This document shows positions 24,508 to 33,412 of a stretch of DNA of 35,158 bases, piece by piece (positions within the stretch are counted from its first letter, which is position 1; every line of letters begins with the position of its first letter). Location of the stretch: positions 1-35,158 of the forward strand of contig JACYMF010000067.1 of the NCBI GenBank assembly GCA_015272165.1, in the 5' to 3' direction. Below the pieces are notes generated by a model. It worked only from the letters and a program-made list of their open reading frames with translations. It made no database searches and was not told where the DNA came from. Source of the DNA: Cyanobacterium sp. T60_A2020_053 (GTDB lineage Bacteria > Cyanobacteriota > Cyanobacteriia > Cyanobacteriales > Cyanobacteriaceae). Made by a program: the position numbers and the translations under genes.

Positions 24508-27500
24508 ATGAATATTATTTTTTCCCTTCGTGTTTGGCACAAAATACAATGTTTAACTCCTCAACAACGTAGTATTTTCCTCTCAAAAATTAGAAGAATT
24601 ACCCATAAAACTCAATCAGCTCAACAAATCAAAAAAATAACTGTAGAAGGAAAAAAAACGGTTTTTAGAATAAGGTACAATCTCAATTATCGCATCATTG
24701 CCACATTAACCAATCGAGATCAATTAAAAATTGTTGATTTTATTCCTCACGATGGTTTAGATAGAAACACATATTATATTGATGGAATTGGTGAATATAC
24801 CATCGAAGATATAGAAAGTTTAAACGAAGAAGAATTACAAGATACTATTAATCAACAACATCTTTGGCAAAATACTGAATTAAGTATGAATGAGAGTGAT
24901 TTTAGTTACCAAGAAAATGATTTTTGCTCTTATATAATCAATCCTCAACATCAACAAGACCCCGATTTAATTTTATCAAAACAGCAATATCAAATTATTA
25001 ATCAAAAGCCTAACTTGCCAATTTTATTAACAGGAAGTGCAGGAAGTGGTAAAACATCTATTGCTATTTATTCTGCCCTACGTCACGCTCATTTATATAA
25101 AAAAAATCAAGTTAACGCTAAGGTTTTATATATTACTTATAACTCTTCTTTAACTAGATATGCTCAAAGTATTATTGAACGTATTTACCCTGAAAAATTA
25201 GATAGTTTAATTAATATTGACTATTATCATTTTTGTAAGCAAATCAGTACAGAATATCAAATAAATATTGATAAATTTATTCCAGAAAATAAAATCAATA
25301 TCACCCGCTTTATTAAGGAATTTTATCAAACTAGAATATCGAAAATAAATAATCTTAATCCTATTTCTTTTTGGCAAGAAATTAGACATTTATTAAAAGG
25401 TTCAATCATCCCCCAAGAAACAGAAAATAATTTGATTTCTTATGAAATATATCAAGCAAGACAATCTCAAAGCACTTTACCTTCTGATATAGATAGAGAA
25501 AAAGTTTACCAATTATTTACTCAATATCAAAAATGGTTAAATGATCATGAATATTGGGATGAGTTAGATTATACTCATTACTTATTAAAAGAAATTTCGC
25601 AGGAATATAAAGGTAAATATCAACAAATTTATTGTGATGAAATTCAAGATTTAACAGAAATAGAAATTCAATTAATCTTAAAATTTTTAATTGTCAATAG
25701 TTATGGTCATAGTTTACCACAATTTTTCTTAACAGGAGACCCAGCACAAACTATTAATCCTAGTGGTTTTAGTTGGGATAAAATTAAATCTCTTATTTGG
25801 CAAAATTATTGGAATTTACCCCAATGGGAAGAGATACAAGCAATTATAGAACCACAACAATTAACAATTAATTTTCGTTCAGTTAATGGTATCGTTAATT
25901 TAGGTTCAGCAATAGTTGATCTTATTCAAGAAAATTTAGATAAAAAAACAACTTTAATTCATCAAGAAACATGGTTACAATCAGATCATAAACCTTTAAT
26001 TCTTTCTTCATCACCATTACCAACCTTTGAAGATAAAAAAACTTTCGGAACTAAAAATGCCATTATTGTTAGTGATGAGAGCGAAAAAGAAAAATTAGCT
26101 CCTTATTTTCCTCTCGATAGTGAAAGAATTTTAACTATTCAAGAAATTAAGGGATTAGAATTTGATGAAGTTTTAGTATGGAACTTTTTTGATAGTTTTC
26201 ATAGCTGGACAAATCGTCAAAATGCACAAATTAATGAGTTAAATCGTTTTAAATATAATTGTTTATATGTTTGCATAACAAGAGCTAGAAATCGTCTATT
26301 TTTTTATGATGAAACTGCTGTCAATTTTTGGCAAAATGAATCGCTTAAAAATTTAGTTTCTCAAGGAGAAGTTTATACCTTAGAAACTTTATTTGCTTCT
26401 TATGAAAGTGAAAGAGAAATGAGAGAAGCTATTGAAGAATATATAAAACAAGGTACAACAAAAAGTTATAAAATTGCTTTACAAATTTTACAAAGAATTG
26501 GCGATCAACAAGGAGTTAATCGAGTTTATGCTTTATTAAATGAGGGGGAAGAAAAATGGGAATTAGCAGGAGATTATTGGGATAAAATTAATAGTTTTGA
26601 TAATGCTTATCGTTGTTGGGGAGAAATTGATCCAAATCTGTGGCCAAAAAAATGGTCTTCTTTGTCTGCAGAAGATTGTGAGTTGAGGGCTAATTATTTT
26701 TGGAGTAAAAATGAATATGATTTAGCTGTTAATTTTTATCAAAAAGCTAATAATTTCAAACAAGAAATAGAATGTTTACTAAAAATGCAAAGCTATGAGT
26801 TAGCTGGGGATAAATTACTACAAAAAGGGCGGAAAAAAGATGCTAAAAAATGTTATCAATTAGCGGATGAAATATATTTGCCAAATGGTGATTTCTCTAT
26901 ATCTGTAGGGATGTGGTCGAAATTAGAGGAGTGGAATCGTGTTGCTTCTTTGTGGGAAAAACTCTCGGACTGGGAAAAGGCTGGGGAGTGTTGGTATAAG
27001 GCTGGTAATTGGGAATCTTCTGCTATTTGTTGGCAGAAAGTGCAAAATTGGCAAAAAGCGGAGGAATGTTGGCAGATTTTAGGTAAGTGGGATGAGGTTG
27101 CTATTTGTTGTCAGTATCAAAATAAGTGGGAGTTAGCTGGAGAAAACTGGTTAAAAAGTGGTCAAATATATCAATCCGCTTGTTGCTATCAAAGGGCAAA
27201 TAATCTTGATAAGTCTTTGCAATTATGGACGCAGTTAGAATCTTGGCATAATGTTGCTGTTATCCTAGAACAACAAGAGAAATGGTCACAAGCCGCACAA
27301 ATATGGGTAAATGTCAACCCTCTTGAACAAAAAGCCTTATGCCATGAAAAATCTCAAGACTGGGGAGAGGCTGAAATTTGTTGGCGATATTTGGAAAGAT
27401 GGGACAAAGTGGCTTTTTGTTTGGAAAAACAGGAGAAATGGCGAGAGTTGGCGCAATTATGGCAGGATTTAGAGCAGTGGAAGAAGTCGGCTTTAGCGTG

Positions 27501-27834
27501 GTTGAGAGTTGGGGAGACGGAGAGGGGCGCTGTTTGTTATGAGAAAGGGGGGTATTGGCAAGAGGCTGAGTTTTGTTGGCGACACTTAAAAAAAGAGGAA
27601 AAGGTGGCTTTTTGCTTAGAAAAACAACAAAGATGGTGGCAATTAGCTGAATTATGGCAGGATTTAGAGCAGTGGAAGAAGTCAGCAGTAGCGTGGTTGA
27701 GAGTTGGGGAGACGGAGAGGGGCGCTGTTTGTTATGAAAATTGTCAAGAATGGCAAAATGCTGAGATTTGTTGGCAACAGTTAGAAAGATGGGATAGGGT
27801 AGCTTTTTGTTTGGAAAAGCAAAATAGATCATAA
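24508..27834 (+). CDS. RelE-like / SF1 (UvrD-type) helicase with 13-residue W-A-C-W repeat tail
   Basis: The 1108-residue protein has three parts. Residues 1-92 resemble RelE/ParE toxins (KTVFRIRYNLNYRIIATL, then LKIVDFIPH), though catalytic residues cannot be confirmed. Residues about 145-640 are an SF1 helicase: Q-motif SKQQYQII, Walker A GSAGSGKT (176-183), DEIQD (377-381), LTGDPAQTI (about 407-415), NFRS (455-458), IQEIKGLEFDEV (about 545) and CITRARNRLFF (about 590-600). From residue 681 come 13-residue units xxxWxxAxxCWxx: six scattered units, then 23 consecutive units at 806-1104 with no gap, such as LSDWEKAGECWYK and VQNWQKAEECWQI. This should form a regular helical solenoid. Units 12-16 and 17-21 form a 65-residue higher-order duplication. 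A ribosome site AAGGTG precedes the ATG. AGCGCCC motifs are absent except in the duplicated tail. Function is unknown; RNA/DNA remodelling or phage defence are guesses. Confidence 0.88.
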   Translation: MNIIFSLRVWHKIQCLTPQQRSIFLSKIRRITHKTQSAQQIKKITVEGKKTVFRIRYNLNYRIIATLTNRDQLKIVDFIPHDGLDRNTYYIDGIGEYTIEDIESLNEEELQDTINQQHLWQNTELSMNESDFSYQENDFCSYIINPQHQQDPDLILSKQQYQIINQKPNLPILLTGSAGSGKTSIAIYSALRHAHLYKKNQVNAKVLYITYNSSLTRYAQSIIERIYPEKLDSLINIDYYHFCKQISTEYQINIDKFIPENKINITRFIKEFYQTRISKINNLNPISFWQEIRHLLKGSIIPQETENNLISYEIYQARQSQSTLPSDIDREKVYQLFTQYQKWLNDHEYWDELDYTHYLLKEISQEYKGKYQQIYCDEIQDLTEIEIQLILKFLIVNSYGHSLPQFFLTGDPAQTINPSGFSWDKIKSLIWQNYWNLPQWEEIQAIIEPQQLTINFRSVNGIVNLGSAIVDLIQENLDKKTTLIHQETWLQSDHKPLILSSSPLPTFEDKKTFGTKNAIIVSDESEKEKLAPYFPLDSERILTIQEIKGLEFDEVLVWNFFDSFHSWTNRQNAQINELNRFKYNCLYVCITRARNRLFFYDETAVNFWQNESLKNLVSQGEVYTLETLFASYESEREMREAIEEYIKQGTTKSYKIALQILQRIGDQQGVNRVYALLNEGEEKWELAGDYWDKINSFDNAYRCWGEIDPNLWPKKWSSLSAEDCELRANYFWSKNEYDLAVNFYQKANNFKQEIECLLKMQSYELAGDKLLQKGRKKDAKKCYQLADEIYLPNGDFSISVGMWSKLEEWNRVASLWEKLSDWEKAGECWYKAGNWESSAICWQKVQNWQKAEECWQILGKWDEVAICCQYQNKWELAGENWLKSGQIYQSACCYQRANNLDKSLQLWTQLESWHNVAVILEQQEKWSQAAQIWVNVNPLEQKALCHEKSQDWGEAEICWRYLERWDKVAFCLEKQEKWRELAQLWQDLEQWKKSALAWLRVGETERGAVCYEKGGYWQEAEFCWRHLKKEEKVAFCLEKQQRWWQLAELWQDLEQWKKSAVAWLRVGETERGAVCYENCQEWQNAEICWQQLERWDRVAFCLEKQNRS
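26923..27819 (+). repeat. 39-bp coding repeat array, 23 units
   Basis: Exactly 897 bp equals 23 x 39 bp, encoding 23 contiguous 13-residue units. Early units are diverged at DNA level; the last part is not: 27352-27546 and 27547-27741 are duplicate 195-bp blocks (five units each), and 27742-27819 begins a third. Each complete block carries one GGGGCGCTG, at 27525 and 27720, exactly 195 bp apart. The duplication is therefore recent relative to the array. Confidence 0.92.
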
Positions 27835-27835
27835 C

Positions 27836-28011
27836 CTCAGTTCGATGTAACAATTTTTGCTATTTTTACCTTAGTATCTTCGTAGTTGCTTTACCGTGTA
27901 ATGAATTATACGCCTACTGGTAGTTCGTTCAATAAATTGAACTAAAATATTGCTAATTTGTAAGTGATCGCGCAGCGGCAGCCTTCGGCTGATCAAGCGA
28001 ACTTGATATAA
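27836..28011. repeat. MITE-like repeat, copy E (with nested insert)
   Basis: The left part CCTCAGTTCGATG begins about 1 bp after the helicase stop codon; the right end is GCGAACTTGATATAA (about 27997-28011). The first palindrome is decayed (CCGTGTAATGAATTATACGC, 27894-27913) and the second is intact (27927-27942). The GATC-bounded insert is present at about 27970-27994. Confidence 0.85.
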
Positions 28012-28081
28012 TTCATAGTTCATTGCTCACTGCAACCATTTTTCAGTAACCCCTAATTAGTGTTTTGCATCATGCTATACA

Positions 28082-29383
28082 ATGAAAAAGACGTTAAGGG
28101 TTCGTACGATTATGAGTAGCATTGCACAAATAAAAGACTTATCTTTGTCTTTGAATCATAGTTTATTAAAAGAAAAATTAATTAACCAAGAAAATATTTT
28201 AATAATACAAGACCTAGATGGCGTTTGTATGAAACTGGTTAAAAACCCCTTAGATCGGGTGATTAATTGGCAATATGTGCAATGTATTAAAAAGTTATCA
28301 GGTCATTTTTTTGTGTTAACAAATGGTGAGCATATCGGCAAAAGAGGAGTTAATAAAATTATCGAAAAATCAGCGCCCTCCACCGTAGAAAAAAAAGACT
28401 ATTACTTACCCGGTTTAGCAGGGGGAGGTGTGCAATGGCAAGATAATTATGGTAATGTTTCTCATCCGGGAGTAACCACAAAAGAATTAGATTTTTTAGC
28501 CTCAATTCCTCATATTGCGAGGGAAAAACTTGAGCAATTTTGTCAGCAACATTGTCCATTTTTTACTGAAGCAGAAAAAGATCGTATTATTGACGCTGTA
28601 ATCCTTGATAACTTTGTTTCTCCTACTATCAACTTAAATACTTTTTATGAAGCATTACAGGGTAAAAATGATCTTTATTTACAATTACAAAAAGATATGG
28701 AATCTTTAATGAATTTTTTATTAGACTCTGCCACTAAGCAAGGTTTAAATAATTCATTTTTTATTCATTATGCGCCTAATTTAGGTCGAGATGCAAATGG
28801 TTTAGAAATTGTGCGCCCTGCCACCGAAAATGATTCTGGTACTACTGATTTTCAGTTTATGGTGACGGGCGCTGTGAAAGAAGCTGGAGTTTTATTTATT
28901 CTCAATTATTACTATTTTTTACAAACGGGTAAATATCCTCTCGGTGATGATTTTAATGTGCGGAGGGCGCCTCATAATTTAGATGATTTATTAAATTTAA
29001 TTATTGATAATTTTGATCCTAAATTTATGCCTTTTATTATGGGTGTGGGTGACACTGTTAATAGTTTAGTGATGGAAAACAATGGAAAAAAAGATGTTAA
29101 AAGGGGAGGCAGTGATCGTAATTTTTTACAATTAATTAACAATTTAGGCAATAAATTAAATATTGATTCGGCGGTGGTATATATTGACAGTTCACAAGGA
29201 GAAATTAAAAACCGTAAGCCGTTAAAATTAGCAGAAATTGAAGGGGAAATCAAGGTAATTTCTGGACCTAATGATGATCGAGATGCTGATGATTCTTTAA
29301 CTTTAAATGTAGTTTTTCCTAACGGTTATCAGCAATATTGTAACTTTTTAATTGATGTTGCCAATCAAAAAGGGCAAAGTTAA
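28082..29383 (+). CDS. stpA: Glucosylglycerol 3-phosphatase
   Basis: The 433-residue enzyme removes phosphate from glucosylglycerol phosphate, the last step in synthesis of the osmolyte glucosylglycerol. It shows the HAD-like motif IIQDLDGVCMKLV with Asp44 and Asp46, FVLTNGEH, a long DVI-type middle with HYAPNLGRDANGLEIVRPAT, MGVGDTVNSLVMENNG and the terminal GPNDDRDADDSLTLNVVFPN. Length fits StpA/GgpP (about 420). Two starts are possible: ATG 28082 and ATG 28112 (MSSIAQI). A CATGCTATACA box ends right at 28082; if it is a -10 element, the start must be 28112. The partner ggpS is not in the window. Confidence 0.9.
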   Translation: MKKTLRVRTIMSSIAQIKDLSLSLNHSLLKEKLINQENILIIQDLDGVCMKLVKNPLDRVINWQYVQCIKKLSGHFFVLTNGEHIGKRGVNKIIEKSAPSTVEKKDYYLPGLAGGGVQWQDNYGNVSHPGVTTKELDFLASIPHIAREKLEQFCQQHCPFFTEAEKDRIIDAVILDNFVSPTINLNTFYEALQGKNDLYLQLQKDMESLMNFLLDSATKQGLNNSFFIHYAPNLGRDANGLEIVRPATENDSGTTDFQFMVTGAVKEAGVLFILNYYYFLQTGKYPLGDDFNVRRAPHNLDDLLNLIIDNFDPKFMPFIMGVGDTVNSLVMENNGKKDVKRGGSDRNFLQLINNLGNKLNIDSAVVYIDSSQGEIKNRKPLKLAEIEGEIKVISGPNDDRDADDSLTLNVVFPNGYQQYCNFLIDVANQKGQS

Positions 29384-29450
29384 AAGGGCAAAGGGGAGAA
29401 AAAATTTAGAATTGAGAATTAAGAAAACAATTACTTCTACATTCCTCTCA

Positions 29451-30275
29451 TTATCCCTTGATTCTTTGGCGCAAAATTTCATAAAGACAAATAGCGGTAG
29501 CAACAGAGGCGTTTAAACTGGGGGTTTTTCCCGTCATGGGAATGGAAACGAGAAAATCGCAAGATTTCGCCACCGATTGACTAATACCTTTATCTTCAGC
29601 GCCCACCACCAAACCCAGCGCCCCTGTCATTTTAGTATGATGTAAGTAGTTATTAGTCTCCATGGTTGTGCCGTAAATCCAGAATCCAGCCTCTTGTAAT
29701 TCCTTAATAGCTTGGTTCAAATTTACTACTCTAGCAATGGGAAAATGCTCCAGCGCCCCTACCGCCACTTTCATTACAGTGGAGTTAACACCCACCGCAC
29801 GGCGCTGAGGAATAATTAAGCCTTGCATTCCCAAGGCTTCGGCGGTGCGGATAATTGCCCCTAAATTGTGAGGATCATTTATACCATCGGCAATAATAAT
29901 TACGGGGTCATTTTTTGCCTGTTTTGCCTGACGAATTAAATCCGCTAATTCCAAGTATTCATAAGGCGCAACGGTTATAGCAATGCCTTGATGATTGGCA
30001 AAATTAGTCACCTGACTCAATCTTTTATTATCCACAACATCCAATACAGCGCCCTTCCCCTTGGCATCTTGTAATAATTCACTAAAACGCGCATCATGGA
30101 GAATTTTCGTGGTGGCATAAATACGGTTTAACGGGCGCTCATTTTTTAATACTTCCAACACTGGATAACACCCATATACCAAGTCTTGATTGATGTCTAT
30201 TTCCTCTGTTTCTGGGGTGGAGGGCGCTGGTTTTTTTACGATGGGTTTATTAATTTTTGGTGTATTCTTCATCAT
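29451..30275 (-). CDS. rlmB: 23S rRNA (guanosine-2'-O-)-methyltransferase RlmB
   Basis: The 274-residue SPOUT (SpoU) methyltransferase is expected to methylate G2251 of 23S rRNA. The N-terminal substrate-binding domain starts at LVYGCYPVLEVLKNERPLNR. The knotted catalytic domain has ADGINDPHNLGAIIRTAEAL (motif 1 with the catalytic Asn and Arg), LGLVVGAEDKGIS (motif 2) and SIPMTGKTPSLNASVATAI (motif 3). The first about 25 residues are a basic/Pro-rich extension. The assignment to G2251 is by family. It contains five or more AGCGCCC/GGGCGCT motifs. Confidence 0.93.
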   Translation of the reverse strand: MMKNTPKINKPIVKKPAPSTPETEEIDINQDLVYGCYPVLEVLKNERPLNRIYATTKILHDARFSELLQDAKGKGAVLDVVDNKRLSQVTNFANHQGIAITVAPYEYLELADLIRQAKQAKNDPVIIIADGINDPHNLGAIIRTAEALGMQGLIIPQRRAVGVNSTVMKVAVGALEHFPIARVVNLNQAIKELQEAGFWIYGTTMETNNYLHHTKMTGALGLVVGAEDKGISQSVAKSCDFLVSIPMTGKTPSLNASVATAICLYEILRQRIKG

Positions 30276-30316
30276 TTCTGATCGTTAAAATATTTATTTT
30301 AACCTAATTTATTTGG

Positions 30317-30362
30317 TAACGGTGGAGGGCGCTTTTTAAGTAAGAAGTAAAAAGTAATAATG
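30317..30362. repeat. GGTGGAGGGCGCTTTTTA module with AAAAAGTA repeats
   Basis: This is an inverted relative of 6895-6937: GGTGGAGGGCGCTTTTTAAG followed by TAAGAAGTAAAAAGTAATAA. The GC-rich part also occurs at 2016-2031. It sits between rlmB and the PIN toxin gene. Confidence 0.7.
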
Positions 30363-30390
30363 GAGAGGAAAAACCGTATAGATATTGATT

Positions 30391-30984
30391 TTAATTCCAA
30401 AACTCTTGTTGTAATTTAGTAGCAGTTTGAGATAATCTGCTTTTATGCAAAATTTTAATAAATTTTTGTTTAGAAATAGGAGGATTCTTTAACATTTTTA
30501 TTTGTTCTTCAAGAGCATTAATAAATTTTTCTCTATTATTAATTAATAATTGTTCGAGAAAAATATCAGGATGTAAAGAAATTAGATTAAAATTATTTAA
30601 CTCCTGCTTAGGAAAATCTTTGAGATTAAATGTGACGATTATATCTGCCTTTGATTTTATGGCAACAGCTACCACATGACGATCTTTTTCATCTGGTAAA
30701 TTAATCTTCGGGATATAATTTTCATAGTTTTTGATGAGACAACCAACAACATTAGAATTCATTAAAAATCGAGTTTTTTCTAATTGTTGATTAGTCAAAT
30801 CAGGGCGATTATTTAGCACCGCACGAATCCACTCATCATGAATTTGGTCACTCCATCTAGGACGAAATATTCTTTTCAATGCTAAGTGCATGAAAATATC
30901 TCGGAGTTGAGCAGGGAAAAGGACACAGGAATCAAGTACAGCCGTTACCTTGCGGTGATAAAAAATTTGCTCAATTTTATTCAT
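30391..30984 (-). CDS. PIN-domain ribonuclease toxin (VapC50-like)
   Basis: The 197-residue protein has a PIN nuclease fold. Candidate metal-binding acids are Asp18 (AVLDSCVLFP), Glu51 (IHDEWIRA), Asp101 (PDEKDRHVVAVA) and Asp123 (TFNLKDFP), in the expected order. A helical C-terminal extension of about 60 residues follows, as in VapC50-type toxins. It would cleave RNA and be neutralised by the protein encoded immediately upstream; the two genes overlap by 8 bp. The toxin is the second gene of the pair. No AGCGCCC motif lies in it. Confidence 0.85.
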   Translation of the reverse strand: MNKIEQIFYHRKVTAVLDSCVLFPAQLRDIFMHLALKRIFRPRWSDQIHDEWIRAVLNNRPDLTNQQLEKTRFLMNSNVVGCLIKNYENYIPKINLPDEKDRHVVAVAIKSKADIIVTFNLKDFPKQELNNFNLISLHPDIFLEQLLINNREKFINALEEQIKMLKNPPISKQKFIKILHKSRLSQTATKLQQEFWN

Positions 30985-31402
30985 AACCTAACTTTAATTC
31001 TTGGGCTTGTTGGGCTAATTCTGCAAGATTTTTTAGTCTTTGTTCATCAATTTTGTTTTTATAATTAATAACATCTTCTGCTCTTAATCTACGATGTTTT
31101 CCTACCTTTCGAAAAGGAATTGGTAATTCTCCTGATTCAAGTAAATCAATTAAATATTGACGACTAACTTCTAATATTTCTGATGCTTTTGTAGTTGAAA
31201 TTTCTTGACTATTAGGAACTAAGATAAGAGAGTGACCTTGAGCAACTTCATAGAGTATTTGCTCCATAAAATTAAGTAAATCAACAGGTAAATTTACTGT
31301 TTCATTTTCTGCTATTTTTTCAATGTTAATCTTCAATTTATTAGCTAAAAAATTCTGAGCAACTTGCTTTATTTCTTCTGATGCGGTTAGTTTTATTGTC
31401 AT
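30977..31402 (-). CDS. Excisionase-type HTH antitoxin (VapB50-like)
   Basis: From the ATG at 31402 the protein has 141 residues (MTIKLTASEEIKQVAQNFLA). The frame continues to an ATG at 31429, which cannot be excluded; neither start has a clear ribosome site. The middle contains a MerR/excisionase-like helix-turn-helix: ISTTKASEILEVSRQYLIDL, then PFRKVGKHRRLRAEDVINY. The rest is helical. As an antitoxin it should bind the PIN toxin and repress its own promoter. The pairing with a PIN protein matches the mycobacterial VapBC50 arrangement as I remember it. Confidence 0.85.
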   Translation of the reverse strand: MTIKLTASEEIKQVAQNFLANKLKINIEKIAENETVNLPVDLLNFMEQILYEVAQGHSLILVPNSQEISTTKASEILEVSRQYLIDLLESGELPIPFRKVGKHRRLRAEDVINYKNKIDEQRLKNLAELAQQAQELKLGYE

Positions 31403-31549
31403 GATATTTTTATAAGCAATTCTGTTCATTCCATCATCAGTATATCATAAATGCTATAAATGCTACAAATCACTTAAGTGCTTATTTCAAGGGAGAGGGC
31501 GCTGTTTTCAACATTGCCTTTCACCTCTCCACACTACTGCCAATCAAAC

Positions 31550-33412
31550 CTAATTTCCAGCGCCCTCAAACAAGCCTAAACCGTTATGAATTCTACTCAC
31601 CAGCGCCCCTGAGCGATCAATGACATCACCGCCGAGATATATTTGACTAGAACCACCACCATCTAAATTAAGCGCTGACATAGCACCTAAACGTTGTAAA
31701 ATTTGAGCAAACTCCGTTAAACTAGGTCCAGCGCCCCCCACCCTTTGATGCACCGCTACTAATAATAAATTACCATCTCTGTCCACCGCCACACCACTAC
31801 GAGAAGCGCGCTGTTGATTAAATGCCCGACTAAATTGCTCCCCTTCACCATCTAGCACTATTTGACTATTTTGTAATAAAACAGGACCAGCACCTAAAAT
31901 ATGGGGATAGTTGGCTAGATCAGCCGGATTAGTTTTTGTGCTAATAGTTAACCTATCATTAACTTGCAGACGATCTGCAAAAGAACGAGCGCTACGAAAT
32001 ACCAATAAATAACCATTAAGAGGTATAGTAATATTACGACTTCCAGCTTTACTTACTTCAATTCTTTCCCAAATGGTGTTATTTTCCACCACCATCACCA
32101 CTTCATTATCACTTAAAGTAGTGTAACTACGTCCCCAACTGGGGGTATAACGAGCCACTCCGGCTTTAATATAGCCACTATTGACATAATTAGAGGTAAG
32201 ACTCGTCCCTCGATTACTGGTGATAGTATCTTCATATTGTAAACGAGAGATTTTCACATTACCTCGATCATCCCATGCCATCACCCCACGGTTAAGTATA
32301 GGGGAACTGAGCCAATTTTGGCCAGTTTTGAGGGCGCCGAGGGGTAATTGATTATTACGGTTGAAAAAACCACCGTTAATGGCTAATAGCGCCCTCCGGG
32401 GTTGTGCGATATTTTTGAGGGGCGCTATGCCCATCATACCTGTATCATTACTGGTAATGGGGCGTAAATTCAAGTTACCATTGCGTAAATTAACTTTAAT
32501 TGTTGATATAAAAAAGTTACTACTATTAATATTAAGGTATTTTTGTTCCCATAAAATATCCTCACTCCAACGAATAGTTTTGGGTGTTAAAGCATCAGGT
32601 TTTAAGCTAACAAATAAACGATTAGGGGGAGACGAATTAATTTTAATGTTACTACCTTGAGGTAAGTTAATTGTGACTAAAGTTTGTCCGTTATTTTCTG
32701 CCACTGTAAAAAGTGATTTTCCTTGTAACTTGTCTGCCTCTATTCCTAAACTACCCTCTCCTTCATCTTCTAATAAATTACTATCATTTAAAGGATTATT
32801 CGGTCGATTATTAATTGGTGTAATTAAACTAGGGTTGGCTTGGGCTTCTAAGGTAATAATTGCTTGTTCTTTGGTTTGACGAACTCGATAAAAAGTGTTA
32901 TTACTTAATTCAATAATTAATCTTGTTTCTTGACCTGATTGACTTTCGGAAATTTGTTTAACTTCAGGATTAGGAAAATTAATCTTTAAAATATCATTTT
33001 CTACAGAAAAACTAATATTAGTATTATTAAGCAAATTACGAGTGTCTAAATAACGATAAGGATTGAGAAAAAGAACTGGTAAATTTACATAAGTATTAAA
33101 CCATTGAATAGGTTGCTGGTTAACTTGAGTATTATTTAATAATTCTACCCCTAAAAAATTTTGTAATGCTACATCACTAATGCCAATATAGGTTTGATTT
33201 CCTTCTTGTAATTGTACCCAAGGCAAGTTAATTTCTCGATTATTAATTAAAGTTTTTTCTCCTTGTGTTAATACATTTAAAACCTCTTGACGGGCGCTGA
33301 TCGGTTTAATAATTTCTCCGGTGCTAATATTAAAATTATTAATAGTGCTAAAAATTGATGTCAAAGAAGTAATTAAGAGAAGTTTTGTTAAATTAAGAGT
33401 AGTTTTTTTCAT
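31550..33412 (-). CDS. Exported phosphodiester glycosidase (NAGPA) family protein
   Basis: The 620-residue protein starts with a signal peptide (MKKTTLNLTKLLLITSLTSI, cleavage about residue 30). Residues about 45-110 look like a copper-amine-oxidase-N-like or stalk segment (INNREINLPWVQLQEGNQTY). An AMIN-like region (about 150-290, with TRLIIELSNN and RLFVSL) follows. The C-terminal catalytic-type domain (about 330-620) has ALLAINGGFFNRNNQLPLGA, RGVMAWDDRG and SALNLDGGGSSQIYLGG, the signature of the phosphodiester glycosidase/uncovering-enzyme family, often annotated 'exopolysaccharide biosynthesis protein'. The substrate is unknown; it should act in the periplasm or on the cell surface. It contains six or so AGCGCCC/GGGCGCT motifs. 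Confidence 0.88.
   Translation of the reverse strand: MKKTTLNLTKLLLITSLTSIFSTINNFNISTGEIIKPISARQEVLNVLTQGEKTLINNREINLPWVQLQEGNQTYIGISDVALQNFLGVELLNNTQVNQQPIQWFNTYVNLPVLFLNPYRYLDTRNLLNNTNISFSVENDILKINFPNPEVKQISESQSGQETRLIIELSNNTFYRVRQTKEQAIITLEAQANPSLITPINNRPNNPLNDSNLLEDEGEGSLGIEADKLQGKSLFTVAENNGQTLVTINLPQGSNIKINSSPPNRLFVSLKPDALTPKTIRWSEDILWEQKYLNINSSNFFISTIKVNLRNGNLNLRPITSNDTGMMGIAPLKNIAQPRRALLAINGGFFNRNNQLPLGALKTGQNWLSSPILNRGVMAWDDRGNVKISRLQYEDTITSNRGTSLTSNYVNSGYIKAGVARYTPSWGRSYTTLSDNEVVMVVENNTIWERIEVSKAGSRNITIPLNGYLLVFRSARSFADRLQVNDRLTISTKTNPADLANYPHILGAGPVLLQNSQIVLDGEGEQFSRAFNQQRASRSGVAVDRDGNLLLVAVHQRVGGAGPSLTEFAQILQRLGAMSALNLDGGGSSQIYLGGDVIDRSGALVSRIHNGLGLFEGAGN

Noticed and set aside
26923-27819. 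CRISPR array
   Set aside because: The regular 39-bp period is a protein-coding repeat with no alternation of constant repeat and unique spacer.
27314-27853. A 179-codon open frame antisense to the helicase repeat tail
   Set aside because: It is the mirror of the 39-bp coding repeats: the periodic sequence keeps the opposite strand free of stops. Its composition is repetitive and the plus frame is clearly the protein.
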